64,000 nt of DNA from Ideonella_A intermedia_A (GTDB taxonomy: Bacteria; Pseudomonadota; Gammaproteobacteria; Burkholderiales; Burkholderiaceae_C). Each line of letters begins with the position of its first letter. The stretch's first letter is position 1. The position numbers were made by a program, and so were the translations under genes. The notes beneath the pieces were generated by a model. The model ran no database searches and was not told the DNA's origin. It was given only the letters and a program-made list of their open reading frames with translations. Below are positions 41,546 through 51,800 of this stretch, piece by piece. The stretch covers positions 1-64,000 of the forward strand of contig CALRPU020000010.1 of assembly GCA_943370175.1 (NCBI GenBank). The letters run 5' to 3'.

Positions 41546-42678
41546 GCGCGGCCCTTGCCATGCAAGGTCCGCCCCTTTGGCTGCTGGCCGAGCTCACCTA
41601 CCGCTGCCCGCTGCACTGCGTGTTTTGCTACAACCCGGTGGACTACGCGACCCAGTCTCAGGAACTCGGCACCGACGACTGGTTGCGCGTGTTGCGCGAG
41701 GGCCGTGAGCTGGGCGCGGTGCAACTGGGCTTGTCCGGCGGCGAGCCGCTGCTGCGCGACGACCTGGTGGTGATCGTCGCCGAGGCGCGGCGGCTGGGCT
41801 ACTACAGCAACCTGCTGACCTCGGGCGTCGGGCTGACGGCCGAGCGCGCGGCCGAACTCAAGGCCGCCGGCCTGGACCATGTGCAGCTGTCGTTCCAGGA
41901 CTCCACGAAGGAGATGAACGACTTCCTGTCACACACCAAGACCTTTGCCCTGAAGAACCGCGTCGCCCGGATCATCAAGGACCAGGGCTGGCCCATGGTG
42001 ATGAACGTGGTCATCCACCGCCTGAACATCGACCACATCGACCGCATCATCGCGATGGCCCACGAGATGGGCGCCGAGTACCTGGAACTGGCCAACACCC
42101 AGTATTACTCCTGGGCCTACCTCAACCGTGATCAGCTGCTGCCCACGCAGGACCAGCTGACCCGCGCCGAGGCCGTGACCGACGCCTGGCGCGCCAAGCT
42201 GGGCGACGCCATGCGCATCTTCTTTGTTGCCCCCGACTACCACGAGGGCCGCGCCAAGAAGTGCGTCAACGGCTGGGGCAGCATGTTCATGACCGTCACG
42301 CCCGATGGCACCGCGCTGCCCTGCCACACCGCCAAGATGCTGCCGGGCCTGAGCTTTCCCAGCGTGCGCGAGCACAGCCTGCGCGCGATCTGGCACGACA
42401 GCGAGGGCTTCAACCGCTACCGCGGCACCGGCTGGATGAAGGAGCCCTGCAGCAGCTGCGAGCACAAGGAGCGCGACTTGGGCGGCTGCCGCTGCCAGGC
42501 TTTTCTGTTGGCGAACGATCCGGCCGCGGCGGACCCGGTGTGCGAGAAGAGCCCGCACCATGGCCAGGTGACCGACGCGGTGCGCCGCGCCACCGAGGCC
42601 GCGGCGGCGCCCCAGGTGGTGGAGCACCCATTGGTCTTCCGCGAACCGGCCGCATCGCGGCGGCTCAGCGCGCGCTGA
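41542..42678 (+). CDS. pqqE: PqqA peptide cyclase PqqE (radical SAM)
   Basis: 378 residues. Radical-SAM [4Fe-4S] site is Cys22, Cys26, Cys29 (RCPLHCVFCYNPV), then LSGGEPLLRDDL for SAM, and a C-terminal SPASM region with auxiliary-cluster cysteines (KKCVNGWGSMF, LPCHTAKM, CSSCEHKERDLGGCRCQAF). It forms the Glu-Tyr C-C bond in PqqA. Start ATG at 41542 overlaps pqqD. After it comes a 154-base GC-rich gap with no gene. Confidence 0.96.
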   Translation: MSAALAMQGPPLWLLAELTYRCPLHCVFCYNPVDYATQSQELGTDDWLRVLREGRELGAVQLGLSGGEPLLRDDLVVIVAEARRLGYYSNLLTSGVGLTAERAAELKAAGLDHVQLSFQDSTKEMNDFLSHTKTFALKNRVARIIKDQGWPMVMNVVIHRLNIDHIDRIIAMAHEMGAEYLELANTQYYSWAYLNRDQLLPTQDQLTRAEAVTDAWRAKLGDAMRIFFVAPDYHEGRAKKCVNGWGSMFMTVTPDGTALPCHTAKMLPGLSFPSVREHSLRAIWHDSEGFNRYRGTGWMKEPCSSCEHKERDLGGCRCQAFLLANDPAAADPVCEKSPHHGQVTDAVRRATEAAAAPQVVEHPLVFREPAASRRLSAR

Positions 42679-42832
42679 GGGGGCTACCGCGGGGCGGGGC
42701 GGGGCCTGGGCCTCGGTCCGGGCTTTGACCTTGTCGGGTCGCCCGGACGTTCGCATGCGCGCATCCCCGGGGTCGCCGGGCGACGCGACGATGGTGAAAT
42801 CAGGCCCGTGTCCCAACCCTGGTGTTGACCCC

Positions 42833-43795
42833 ATGCTTCTTGCCTTGCGCGTGTGCCTGGCCCTGTGCGCGAACGCGGTCCTGGCCAGCCCCGCCGCCGC
42901 CGCCCCGTTCGCCTACATCACCAACCAGGGCAGCCACGATGTGTCGGTGATCGACCTGGCGACGCAGTCGGTGGTGGCCACGGTCCAGGTCGGCCGCTCG
43001 CCGGCCGGCGTGGTGGCGGCCAGCGCCGTGGGCAAGGTCTTTGTGTCCAACCCGGACAGCCGGGACATCTCGGTGATCGACATGCGCCGCCAGCAGGTCG
43101 TGGCGACGCTGCCCGGCGGCGCCGGGCCGGTGGGCATCGACGCCTCGCCCGACGGGCGTCGGTTGTTCGTGGTGGATTGGTTCGGCAAGCAGTTGATGGT
43201 CTACGACACCGCCAGTGCCGCGCTGGAAGGCACCGTGGCCCTGGGCGAGGCACCTGCGGGTGTCGCGGTGTCGGCCGACGGCCGCACCGCCTACGTGGCC
43301 GAGCGCGACGACGACCGCATCGCCTTCATCGACGTCGCCACGCGCCGCATCACCGACCGTGTGACGGTGGGCAGCCACCCGTTCGCCGTGGTGGTGGACG
43401 CGCCGCGGTCTCGGCTGTACGCGCTGAACGTGCAGAGCAACGACGTCTCGGTGATCGACACCCGCAGCCGGCGGGTCGTCGCCACGCTGAAGACTGACAA
43501 GGCACCGTACGGCGCGGCGCTGGCCGATGGCGGGCGGCGGCTTTACGTCACCAATCAGGGCAGCAACACGGTCAGCGTGTTCGACGCCGAGACCCTGGCG
43601 CCGCTGCGCACGCTGAAGGGCTTCGGCTACCCGGAAGGGGTGGCTGCGCACGGCGGCCGGGTCTACGTGGTGAACTGGATGGACGACCGCGTCAGCGTGC
43701 TGGACGCCGCCAGCGGCGAGTGGCAACGGGACATCGCCACGGGGCAGAATAGCCGCGGCTTCGGCGCGTTCATCGGCGCCCCCGCAGGGCCGTGA
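42833..43795 (+). CDS. YVTN beta-propeller protein of the PQQ region
   Basis: 320 residues: signal peptide (MLLALRVCLALCANAVLASP AAAA) and about seven YVTN-type blades, each with a pattern like AYITNQGSHDVSVIDLATQS, VFVSNPDSRDISVIDMRRQQ and LYVTNQGSNTVSVFDAETLA. It is periplasmic. Such propellers recur beside PQQ/alcohol-oxidation genes, where they are linked to PQQ-dependent catabolism; the exact role is unproven. Start is the ATG at 42833. Confidence 0.85.
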   Translation: MLLALRVCLALCANAVLASPAAAAPFAYITNQGSHDVSVIDLATQSVVATVQVGRSPAGVVAASAVGKVFVSNPDSRDISVIDMRRQQVVATLPGGAGPVGIDASPDGRRLFVVDWFGKQLMVYDTASAALEGTVALGEAPAGVAVSADGRTAYVAERDDDRIAFIDVATRRITDRVTVGSHPFAVVVDAPRSRLYALNVQSNDVSVIDTRSRRVVATLKTDKAPYGAALADGGRRLYVTNQGSNTVSVFDAETLAPLRTLKGFGYPEGVAAHGGRVYVVNWMDDRVSVLDAASGEWQRDIATGQNSRGFGAFIGAPAGP

Positions 43796-43850
43796 GGCCG
43801 TTCAGCGGCCCGGGCCGCCCCTTCACCTTCACCCTCCCTGGAGACGCAGT

Positions 43851-44411
43851 ATGTTGACGACACGGACCGCCCGCCTGCGGGCACCGGCCGCCCTGATCAG
43901 CCTGGCCGCACTGGCCCCCTGGGCCTTGCTGCCCACCACCGCCTCGGCCCACGGCCCGACGCGGCAGAAGGTCACCGAGAAGGTCACCATCGACGCGTCC
44001 GCCGACGCCGTGTGGGCCAAGATCAAGAACTTCGATGCCCTGAAGGACTGGCACCCGGCCGTGGCCGAGAGCCCGGCCGACAAGGGCAATGAAGAGGGTT
44101 CGGTGCGCAGCATCAAACTCAAGGGCGGCGGCGCGCTCAGCGAATCGCTGGAGCGCTACGACGACGCCCGCAAGCTGTACAGCTACCGCGCCAAGGACGG
44201 CGGCGCGCTGCCGGTGACCAACTACACCTCGACCATCCAGGTCACGGCCGAAGGCGGCAAGGCGGTGGTCGAATGGCGCGGGGCCTTCTACCGCGCCTTT
44301 CCCAACAACAACCCGCCCCCGGACCAAAACGACGAGGCCGCGGTCGCGGCCGTGACCGGCGTCTACACGAGTGGCCTGGCGAACCTGAAGAAGCTCGTCG
44401 AAGGCAAGTGA
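43851..44411 (+). CDS. MxaD-like SRPBCC periplasmic protein
   Basis: 186 residues. Signal peptide cleaved after about Ala33 (ALLPTTASA-HGP), then a START/Bet-v1-like domain: KVTEKVTIDASADAVWAKIK, NFDALKDWHPAVAESP, GSVRSIKLKGGGALSESLER. This matches MxaD, a periplasmic factor that improves methanol dehydrogenase-cytochrome c interaction in methylotrophs. With no dehydrogenase in the window, its partner must be encoded elsewhere. Good SD-like CTGGAG at 43840-43845. Confidence 0.82.
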   Translation: MLTTRTARLRAPAALISLAALAPWALLPTTASAHGPTRQKVTEKVTIDASADAVWAKIKNFDALKDWHPAVAESPADKGNEEGSVRSIKLKGGGALSESLERYDDARKLYSYRAKDGGALPVTNYTSTIQVTAEGGKAVVEWRGAFYRAFPNNNPPPDQNDEAAVAAVTGVYTSGLANLKKLVEGK

Positions 44412-44483
44412 GCGCGGGTCGCGGACGTGGTTGCGTCCGCCTCTGCGTTCACGTCCGCGAGCGACCTTGGCGCGCTGGCCGCC

Positions 44484-44531
44484 GGCGCCTTATCAGGCGC
44501 TTTGCCCGGCGCTTTACCCGGCGCTTTACCC
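44484..44531. repeat. 12-base tandem repeat before the TonB receptor gene
   Basis: Four units of GGCGCTTTACCC type: GGCGCCTTATCA, GGCGCTTTGCCC, GGCGCTTTACCC, GGCGCTTTACCC. They lie in the 219-base gap between the SRPBCC gene and the TonB-dependent receptor. If translation began at the GTG at 44427 they would encode GALPGALPGALPG, but that would give no signal peptide, so the tract is considered untranslated. Confidence 0.7.
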
Positions 44532-44630
44532 GGCATTAACACGGCAGAAGCGAGGCGTCGCCGGCGGCGCACCAACAATCCACCTTGGCCGAGCAGGCCG
44601 CCAGGACGGCATACAAGGGCGAGGTGGCAG

Positions 44631-46994
44631 GTGAACAACAGGCACGGGAGGGAGGGGCGGTGCACGCGGCGCGCAGCGGGCGCGGTGGCGGGCCTGAGCG
44701 TGCTGCTGAGCGCTGGCCTGGCCACCGGGGGCGCCACGGCGCAGGGCGTGGCGCCAGCCCCACGGCCGGATCCGCCATCGCCTGCCGCGGCGGCTTCGGC
44801 CAACGCGCCGTCCTCGGCACCGACGCCGGCACCGTCTGCCGCCCCAGCCCCAGATGGCCCGCCGGCCAAGGCGGCTGCCACCGAGCTGCAGCGCGTCGAA
44901 ATCACGGGTGGGCCCAACCCGACCACCGAGCGCCGGCAGTCCACCGCCGCCAAGATCGTCATTGGCCGCGAGGAGATCGCCCAGTTCGGCGACAGCGCGC
45001 TGGCCGACGTGCTCAAACGCCTGCCCAGCGTGACCATTGGTGGGCGCCCCGGGCGCGGTGGCACCATTCGCATGCGGGGCATGGGCGGCGGCTACACCCA
45101 GATCCTGATCGACGGCGAGCGCCTGCCGCCGGGCTTCGCCATCGACCAACTGGACCCGGAACAGGTCGAACGCATCGAGGTGATCCGCGCCCCCACGGCG
45201 GAGACGGGCGCTCGCGCCATCGCCGGCACCATCAACATCGTCCTGCGCGAGCCGCTGCGCACCCAGGGCGACGACCTGCGTGTGGCCCTGGGCAGCGAGG
45301 GGGGGCGCGCGGCGCCGTCGGCCTCGTGGACCCGCAACCAGCCGCTGGGCCCGGGCCTCAACGCCAGCTGGACGGTCGGCGTCTCGCGCGTCAACCAGCG
45401 CACCGACACCACCAGCCTGGCCGTCACCACCGACCTGGCCAGCGGCCTGCCGGTGCTGGTGCAGCGCACCACCGGCAGCCAGGTGGAGGAGCGCGACAAC
45501 CTGAACCTGAACGGCCGGCTGCAATGGCGCCTGGTCGATGGCGATCAATTGATGCTGCAGCCCTTCCTGGCGCTGAGCCAGAGCGAGCGTCGCGGCAACG
45601 GCCAGCTCAGCCAGCCGCTGGGCGCCACGCCGGCGCCCTATGCGTCCAGCCGGAGCAGCGGTGAATCGGACACTGCCATCGGCCGCCTGTCCTTGATGTG
45701 GCGCACCCGCCTGCCCGACGCCAGCCGGCTGGAGACCCGCGGCCATGTGGGCGCGTTCTTGTCCAGCGGCAACAGCGCGGTCAACCAGGTCGATGCGCTG
45801 GGGCAGCCGGTGCTGGACCAGCGCACCGGCACCCGCATCAACGACCGCAGCTGGAACCTCACCAGCAAATGGTCCAAGGGCCTGGGCGACGGCCACAGCC
45901 TGGTGGCCGGGCTCGAAGCCGAGGGCCTGCGCCGGCGCGAGACGCAGCAAATCACCGTCAATGGCGTCGACGCGCTGGCCGATTTCGGCGGCAACGTGCA
46001 GGCCTCGACCCAGCGGCTGGCGGCTTATTTGCAAGACGAATGGGACCCGTCGCCGCGCTGGTCGGCCTACGCCGGCCTGCGCTGGGAGGGATTGCGCACG
46101 CGCAGCGATTCGGGCGGCGTGCCGGTGGACAACGGCAGCCACGTGCTGACCCCGCTGCTGCACGCGGTGTGGCGCCTGGACGAGGCCAAGCGCGACCAAC
46201 TGCGCTTCAGCCTGACGCGCAGCTACCGCGCGCCCACCTTGCAAAACCTGGTCTCGTTGCCCAGCCTGTCCACCTTGTACCCCGCGCCCGGGCCGAACAC
46301 CGCGATCAGCCCCGACCGCGCCGGCAACGCCGGCCTGCGGCCCGAACTGGCCAGCGGCATCGACGTGGCGTACGAGCACTACCTGCCGGCCGGCGGCGTG
46401 GTGTCGGTCAGCCTGTTTCGCCGGCAGATCCAGGACCTGATCCGCAACGTCACCGCCCTGGAAGCCGTGGCCTGGGCCGACGCCCAGCGCTACGTGTCCC
46501 GACCACGCAACCTGGGCACGGCGCTGTCGCAGGGCATCGAGCTGGACGCCAAGTTCCAGCTGGAAGACCTGGTGGCGGGCGCGCCGCCCGTGTCGCTGCG
46601 CGGCAACCTGGGCCTGTACCAGTCGCGGGTGGACGGCGTGCCCGGCCCGGACAACCGCATTGATCAGCAGCCCCGCGCCAGCCTGAACGTGGGCGGCGAT
46701 CACCGCTGGCGCGGCTTGCCGCTGACGCTCGGCGCCAACCTGAACTGGGTCCCGCCCTACGCGGTGCAGCAGACCGAGTTCCAGCGCATCGACGTCGACC
46801 TGCGGCGCGTCATCGACGTCTACGCGCTGTGGACTTTCGGCCCCGGCACGCGCTTGCGCTTCAGTGTGGCCAACCTGGCTGCACGCGACCACGTGAGCGG
46901 CAGCAGCATCGTCGACGGCGGCCAGGTGCTGACCACCACCTCGCGCGGGCCCACCCGCACGCAGGCCACCCTCCGACTCGAATTGAAGGTCTGA
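44631..46994 (+). CDS. TonB-dependent outer-membrane receptor beside PQQ genes
   Basis: 787 residues from the GTG at 44631 (NNRHGREGRCTRRAAGAVAG). Signal peptide, a Pro/Ala linker, a plug domain (TAAKIVIGREEIAQFGDSAL, GRGGTIRMRGMGGGYTQILI, EQVERIEVIRAPTAETGARA) and a beta-barrel ending LRLELKV. It imports a scarce ligand with TonB energy. Neighbours (pqq, MxaD-like) make a lanthanide chelate or PQQ the appealing cargo; iron chelates cannot be excluded. It closes the PQQ-side gene group; a MarR-RND operon follows. Confidence 0.88.
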   Translation: MNNRHGREGRCTRRAAGAVAGLSVLLSAGLATGGATAQGVAPAPRPDPPSPAAAASANAPSSAPTPAPSAAPAPDGPPAKAAATELQRVEITGGPNPTTERRQSTAAKIVIGREEIAQFGDSALADVLKRLPSVTIGGRPGRGGTIRMRGMGGGYTQILIDGERLPPGFAIDQLDPEQVERIEVIRAPTAETGARAIAGTINIVLREPLRTQGDDLRVALGSEGGRAAPSASWTRNQPLGPGLNASWTVGVSRVNQRTDTTSLAVTTDLASGLPVLVQRTTGSQVEERDNLNLNGRLQWRLVDGDQLMLQPFLALSQSERRGNGQLSQPLGATPAPYASSRSSGESDTAIGRLSLMWRTRLPDASRLETRGHVGAFLSSGNSAVNQVDALGQPVLDQRTGTRINDRSWNLTSKWSKGLGDGHSLVAGLEAEGLRRRETQQITVNGVDALADFGGNVQASTQRLAAYLQDEWDPSPRWSAYAGLRWEGLRTRSDSGGVPVDNGSHVLTPLLHAVWRLDEAKRDQLRFSLTRSYRAPTLQNLVSLPSLSTLYPAPGPNTAISPDRAGNAGLRPELASGIDVAYEHYLPAGGVVSVSLFRRQIQDLIRNVTALEAVAWADAQRYVSRPRNLGTALSQGIELDAKFQLEDLVAGAPPVSLRGNLGLYQSRVDGVPGPDNRIDQQPRASLNVGGDHRWRGLPLTLGANLNWVPPYAVQQTEFQRIDVDLRRVIDVYALWTFGPGTRLRFSVANLAARDHVSGSSIVDGGQVLTTTSRGPTRTQATLRLELKV

Positions 46995-47063
46995 GCGGCG
47001 CGCTCAGCGCGACCGGTCAAGGTGCACTACCATTCAATTGGTTCGACAAACTAAGTATTTTGC

Positions 47064-47579
47064 ATGGCCCGCACCACCAACGTCCCCGACCCGTCCACCT
47101 TGGCCTGTGCTGCCGAGTTGATCGAGGTGTTGCCTGAAGTGGTCACGGCCGTGCGCACGGCGATGCGCCGCCACGTCGACGGTGGGCTGTCCGTGCCACT
47201 GTTCCGCTGCCTGAATTACGTGTCGCTGAAGCCGGGCACATCGGTCAGCGGGCTGGCCGCCTTCATGGGCATCACCCTGCCCACCGCCTCGGCCAATGCC
47301 GACCGGCTGGCGCGCGCTGGCCTGTTGCGCGCCCAGCCGGCCACCGACGACCGCCGCCGCATGGAGCTGAAGGTCACCGCCGCGGGCGTGGCCATGCTCC
47401 AGCGCATGCGCGCGCGCGCCGCGCAGGAAATGGCGCTGGGCTTGTCCACCGCGTCCGCGGCCGAGTTGCAGCTGGTGCGCCAGGCGTTGGCGGTGCTGCG
47501 CCGGTCCTTCGTCGCCGACCCGCTGTTGGCCGAAGCCCCCCACCAAACATCAAAGACCTTGGGAGTGAAAACCGCATGA
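47064..47579 (+). CDS. MarR family repressor of the RND operon
   Basis: 171 residues, winged helix: VPLFRCLNYVSLKPGTSVSG, LAAFMGITLPTASANADRLA (recognition helix) and wing PATDDRRRMELKVTAAG. Its ATGA overlap with the membrane-fusion gene shows one operon, so it probably represses its own efflux pump until a drug or metabolite binds. The AT-richer 70 bases upstream are the likely promoter. Confidence 0.88.
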   Translation: MARTTNVPDPSTLACAAELIEVLPEVVTAVRTAMRRHVDGGLSVPLFRCLNYVSLKPGTSVSGLAAFMGITLPTASANADRLARAGLLRAQPATDDRRRMELKVTAAGVAMLQRMRARAAQEMALGLSTASAAELQLVRQALAVLRRSFVADPLLAEAPHQTSKTLGVKTA

Positions 47580-48805
47580 AGACAAGCACCGTCGTGGCCG
47601 GGCTCGGCCTGGCAGCGCTGCTGGCCGGTGGGGCCTGGTGGCAGTGGAACAAGGTGCAGGCGGCCACCGCGGCCGCTGCCACTGCGCAGCCCGGCGCGGC
47701 GGCGGTGGGCGCGTCTGGGGCCGGGTCGGCGCCTGCCGGCCCGCCGGTCAGCGTGAGCACCGTGCGCGTCGAGGCGCGCGATGTGGTCGTCGATTTCGAG
47801 GCCACCGGCACCGTCACGTCGTTGAACACCGTCGAGGTGCGGCCGCAGGTCAGCAGCGTGATCACCCAGGTGCATGTGCGCGAGGGCCAGTTCGTCAAGC
47901 GCGGCGACCTCTTGTTCACCCTCGACGCCCGCACCGACGAGGTCAACCTGACCAAGGCCCGCGCCCAGCTTGCCAAGGACGAGGCCGCGCTGGCCGACGC
48001 GCGCCGCCAGCTGGTGCGCAGCCAGGACCTGTTCAAGCAGAACTTCGTCTCGCAAAGCGCGGTCGACACCAACCAGACCCTGGTCGACAGCCAGCAGGCA
48101 GTGGTCGCTTCCAGCAAGGCGGCGGTGGCAGCGGCTCAAGTGGGCCTGGGCTACAACCGCATCGTGGCGCAAAGCGCGGGGCGCATCGGCGCGATCAATG
48201 TCTTCCCGGGCACGCTGGTGCAGCCCACTGGCACCGCGCTGCTGACCATCACGCAGCTCGACCCGATCGCGGTCAGCTTCAACCTGCCGCAGCGCAACCT
48301 GGCCGATGCGCTGAAGGGCCTGCGCGAGGGTGGGGTGCCGGTGAGCACGCTGTCGCCCATGCTGACGGGCAAGCTGCAGTTCGTCGACAGCGCGGTGGAC
48401 ACCGCGTCGGGCACGGTCAAGGTCAAGGCCGTCTTTGACAACGCGACGCAGGCGCTGTGGCCCGGCGCCTATGTCAACGTGAAGATGTCGGTTCAGACGC
48501 TGAAGGGCGCGACCGTGGTGCCGCAGGTGGCGGTCATCACCAACCAGCGTGGCAAGTCGGTCTACGTCGTCGAGGGCGGCAAGGCGGCGATGCGCAAGAT
48601 CGAGGTGGTTTACGCCAACGGGCCGGACGCCGTGATCACCGGGGTCAAGCCTGGAGACAAGGTGGTCGTCGACGGCCGCCAGAACGTGCGCGCCGGCAGC
48701 GCCGTGGTGGAACGCGCGCCGGGCGAAGGCCGTGGCGCCAGCCGCCCGGGCGTGGGGGCCAGCGGGCCGGCCGGGCGGGCATCGGGCGCGGGGGCCACGC
48801 CATGA
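47576..48805 (+). CDS. RND efflux periplasmic adaptor (membrane fusion protein)
   Basis: 409 residues: N-terminal membrane/signal segment (VVAGLGLAALLAGGAWW), biotinyl-lipoyl half-motifs VEVRPQVSSVITQVHVREGQ and FVKRGDLLFTLDAR, a helical hairpin (TKARAQLAKDEAALADARRQ), then a beta-barrel (ITQLDPIAVSFNLPQRNLAD). MdtA/MexA type. It bridges the inner-membrane RND pump to an outer-membrane factor, which is not in this window. Start overlaps marR and its stop overlaps the pump gene. Confidence 0.92.
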   Translation: MKTSTVVAGLGLAALLAGGAWWQWNKVQAATAAAATAQPGAAAVGASGAGSAPAGPPVSVSTVRVEARDVVVDFEATGTVTSLNTVEVRPQVSSVITQVHVREGQFVKRGDLLFTLDARTDEVNLTKARAQLAKDEAALADARRQLVRSQDLFKQNFVSQSAVDTNQTLVDSQQAVVASSKAAVAAAQVGLGYNRIVAQSAGRIGAINVFPGTLVQPTGTALLTITQLDPIAVSFNLPQRNLADALKGLREGGVPVSTLSPMLTGKLQFVDSAVDTASGTVKVKAVFDNATQALWPGAYVNVKMSVQTLKGATVVPQVAVITNQRGKSVYVVEGGKAAMRKIEVVYANGPDAVITGVKPGDKVVVDGRQNVRAGSAVVERAPGEGRGASRPGVGASGPAGRASGAGATP

Positions 48806-51800
48806 ACTTGTCGGAACTGTTCATCCGCCGTCCCGTGATGACGGTGCTGCTGAACCTGGCCGTGGTGGTGGCCGGGGTCATCGCCTACTCGCGCATCCCG
48901 GTGGCGGCGCTGCCCAGCTACAACACGCCGGTCATCAACGTGTCGGCCTCGCTGCCGGGCGCCAGCCCGGAGACCATGGCCACCTCGGTGGCGCTGCCGC
49001 TGGAAAAGCAGTTCCAGACCATTCCCGGCCTGAACGTCATCAGCTCGACCAACACGCTCGGGTCCACCTCGGTCACGCTGGAGTTTGACGAGGGCCGCAA
49101 CATCGATGCGGCGGCCGTCGACGTGCAGGCCGCCTTGCTGCGCGCGCAGCGTGCGCTGCCGGTGGAGATGACCTCGCTGCCCAGCTACCGCAAGGTCAAC
49201 CCGGCCGACGCGCCGGTCTTGTTCTTGTCGCTCACCTCGCCGTCGCTGAACCCGTCGGACCTGAACGACTACGCCGAACACCTGATCCTGCCCACGCTGT
49301 CCACGCTGCCCGGCGTGGCCCAGGTCAACATCAACGGCGCCAAGCGCTTCGCGGTGCGGGTGCGGGTTCAGCCGGACGCGCTGGCGTCGCGCAACATCAG
49401 CCTGGACGAGCTCAGCACGGCCTTGCGCGCGGCCAACGCCAACACCCCCGTGGGCACGCTCGAAGGCAGCAAGCAGACGCTGACCCTGCAGGCCAACCAG
49501 CAACTCACCAACGCGGCCGACTTTGCCAACCTGATCGTCAGCAACCGCAACGGCAACCCGGTGCGCCTGCGCGACGTGGCCGTGGTCGAGGACAGCTATG
49601 AGACGGTCAAGACCTACGCCAACTTCAATGGCCAGCCGTCGATCTCGCTGTCGGTGCAGCGCCAGCCCGACGCCAACACGGTGGAGGTGGTGGACGCGGT
49701 GAAGGCCGCGCTGCCGGGCTTCCGGGCGCAGCTGCCGCAGTCGGTGCAGGTCTCGCTGGTCAACGACCGATCGATCTCCATCCGCGAGTCGCTGCACGAT
49801 GTGACGCTGACGCTGATCGGCACCATCGTGCTGGTGGTGCTGGTGATCTTCCTGTTCTTGCGGCGTTTCGTGGCCACCTTGATTCCCACGCTGTCGCTGC
49901 CGGTGTCGCTGGTGGGGGCCATCGCGCTGCTGTTCGGGCTGGGCTACAGCCTGGACAACATCTCGCTCTTGGGCCTGACTTTGGCGGTGGGGCTGGTGGT
50001 GGACGACGCCATCGTGATGCTGGAAAACATCATGCGTCACGTCGAGGAAGGCGTGCCGCCCTTCGAAGCCGCGCTGCGCGGTTCGCGCGAGGTGGGTTTC
50101 ACCATCATCTCGATTTCCACCTCGTTGATCGCGGTGTTCATCCCGATCTTCTTCATGCCGGGCGTCATCGGTCTGTTGTTCCACGAGTTCGCGGTGATCG
50201 TGTCGCTGGCCATCGTGGCGTCGGCCTTCGTGTCGTTGACGCTGGTGCCCATGCTGGCCGGCAAGTTCATCACCGACGAAGCCCACATGAAGAAGCCCGG
50301 CGCGCTGGTGCGCGCCTTCGGCCGTGGGTTTGACACGATGCTCGGCGCCTACACCCGCAGCCTGGACCTGGCGCTGCGCCACCGGCTGGCGGTGTGGGTG
50401 GTGGCCGCGGCCACGTTTGCGGCCACCGCCTGGCTGTTCATCGACATCCCCAAGGGCTTTTTCCCGCAGGAGGACATCGGCCAGATCAGCGCGCAGACCG
50501 AAGCCTCGGAAGACACCTCCTTCGAGGACATGGTGCGCCTGCAAGACCGCGTGGCCGCCATCGTCCGCAACGACCCGAATGTGTTGACCGTCAACTCGTT
50601 CAACGGCGGCAGCGGCGCGCAAAACACCGGGCGCATGTTCATCAACCTGAAGCCGCGCGACCAGCGCGCGCCGATGAAGGACGTGGTGGAAGGCCTGCGC
50701 AAGAAGCTGCGCGAGGTGGCGGGCATCACCGTGTTCCTGCGGCCCATCCAGAACCTGCAGCTCGGCGGGCGCGCCAGCAAGGCCCAGTACCAGTACATCC
50801 TGCAAAGCGTGCAGGCCGACGAGATCAACGCCTGGGCGCAGCGCCTGCAGGACAAGCTGCGGGCCGACCCGATCTTCCGCGACGTGACCAGCGATTCGCA
50901 GCTGCGCGGCCTGCAGGCCACGTTGAAGATCGACCGCGACCGCGCCAACACGTTGGGCGTGAACATCGACACCCTCCGCTCCACGCTGTTCAGCGCCTTT
51001 GGCGAACGCCAGGTGTCGACCATCTACACGCCGGTCGACAGCTACCAGGTCATCATGGAACTGAGCGCCGACGCGCGGCAGGACGAGTCGGCCTTCTCGA
51101 ACATCTACCTGCGTTCCACCACCGGCGCGCTGGTGCCGTTGAGCAGCTTTGCCACGGTGGAGCGCACGGTGGGGCCGACCTCCATCAACCACGTGGGGCA
51201 GCTGCAGGCGGTGACGGTGTCCTTCAACCTGGCGCCCGGCGTGGCGCTGGGCGACGCCACCGCCAAGGTCGAGGCCTACCGCAACGACATCCGCATGCCC
51301 ACCTCCATCATCGCCACCTACGGCGGCGACGCGGCGGTGTTCAAGAGCTCGCAGGGCAGCCAGGCCATCCTGCTGGTGGGCGCGCTGCTGGTGATCTACG
51401 TGCTGCTGGGCGTGCTGTACGAAAGCTACATCCACCCCATCACCATCCTGGCCGGCCTGCCGTCGGCCGCGGTGGGGGCCTTGCTGATGCTGAAATTCTT
51501 CGGCCAGGACCTGACGCTGATCGCGACCATCGGCATCCTGCTGCTGATCGGCATCGTCAAGAAGAACGCCATCATGATGATCGACTTCGCGTTGGACGCG
51601 CAGCGCCACCGCGGCATGTCGGCCACCGACGCGATCCGCGAGGCCTGCATCCTGCGCTTCCGGCCGATCATGATGACCACGCTGGCCGCGCTGATGGGCG
51701 CCTTGCCCATCGCCCTCGGGCTGGGCGCGGGCGCCGAGCTGCGCCAGCCCCTGGGCCTGGCGGTGGTTGGCGGATTGATCTTTTCGCAGGCCATCACGCT

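Noticed and set aside
44427..44630. Longer TonB-receptor start at GTG 44427
   Set aside because: It would prefix the signal peptide with about 68 Ala/Arg-rich residues and translate the 12-base repeat; the GTG at 44631 puts the signal peptide at the N-terminus.
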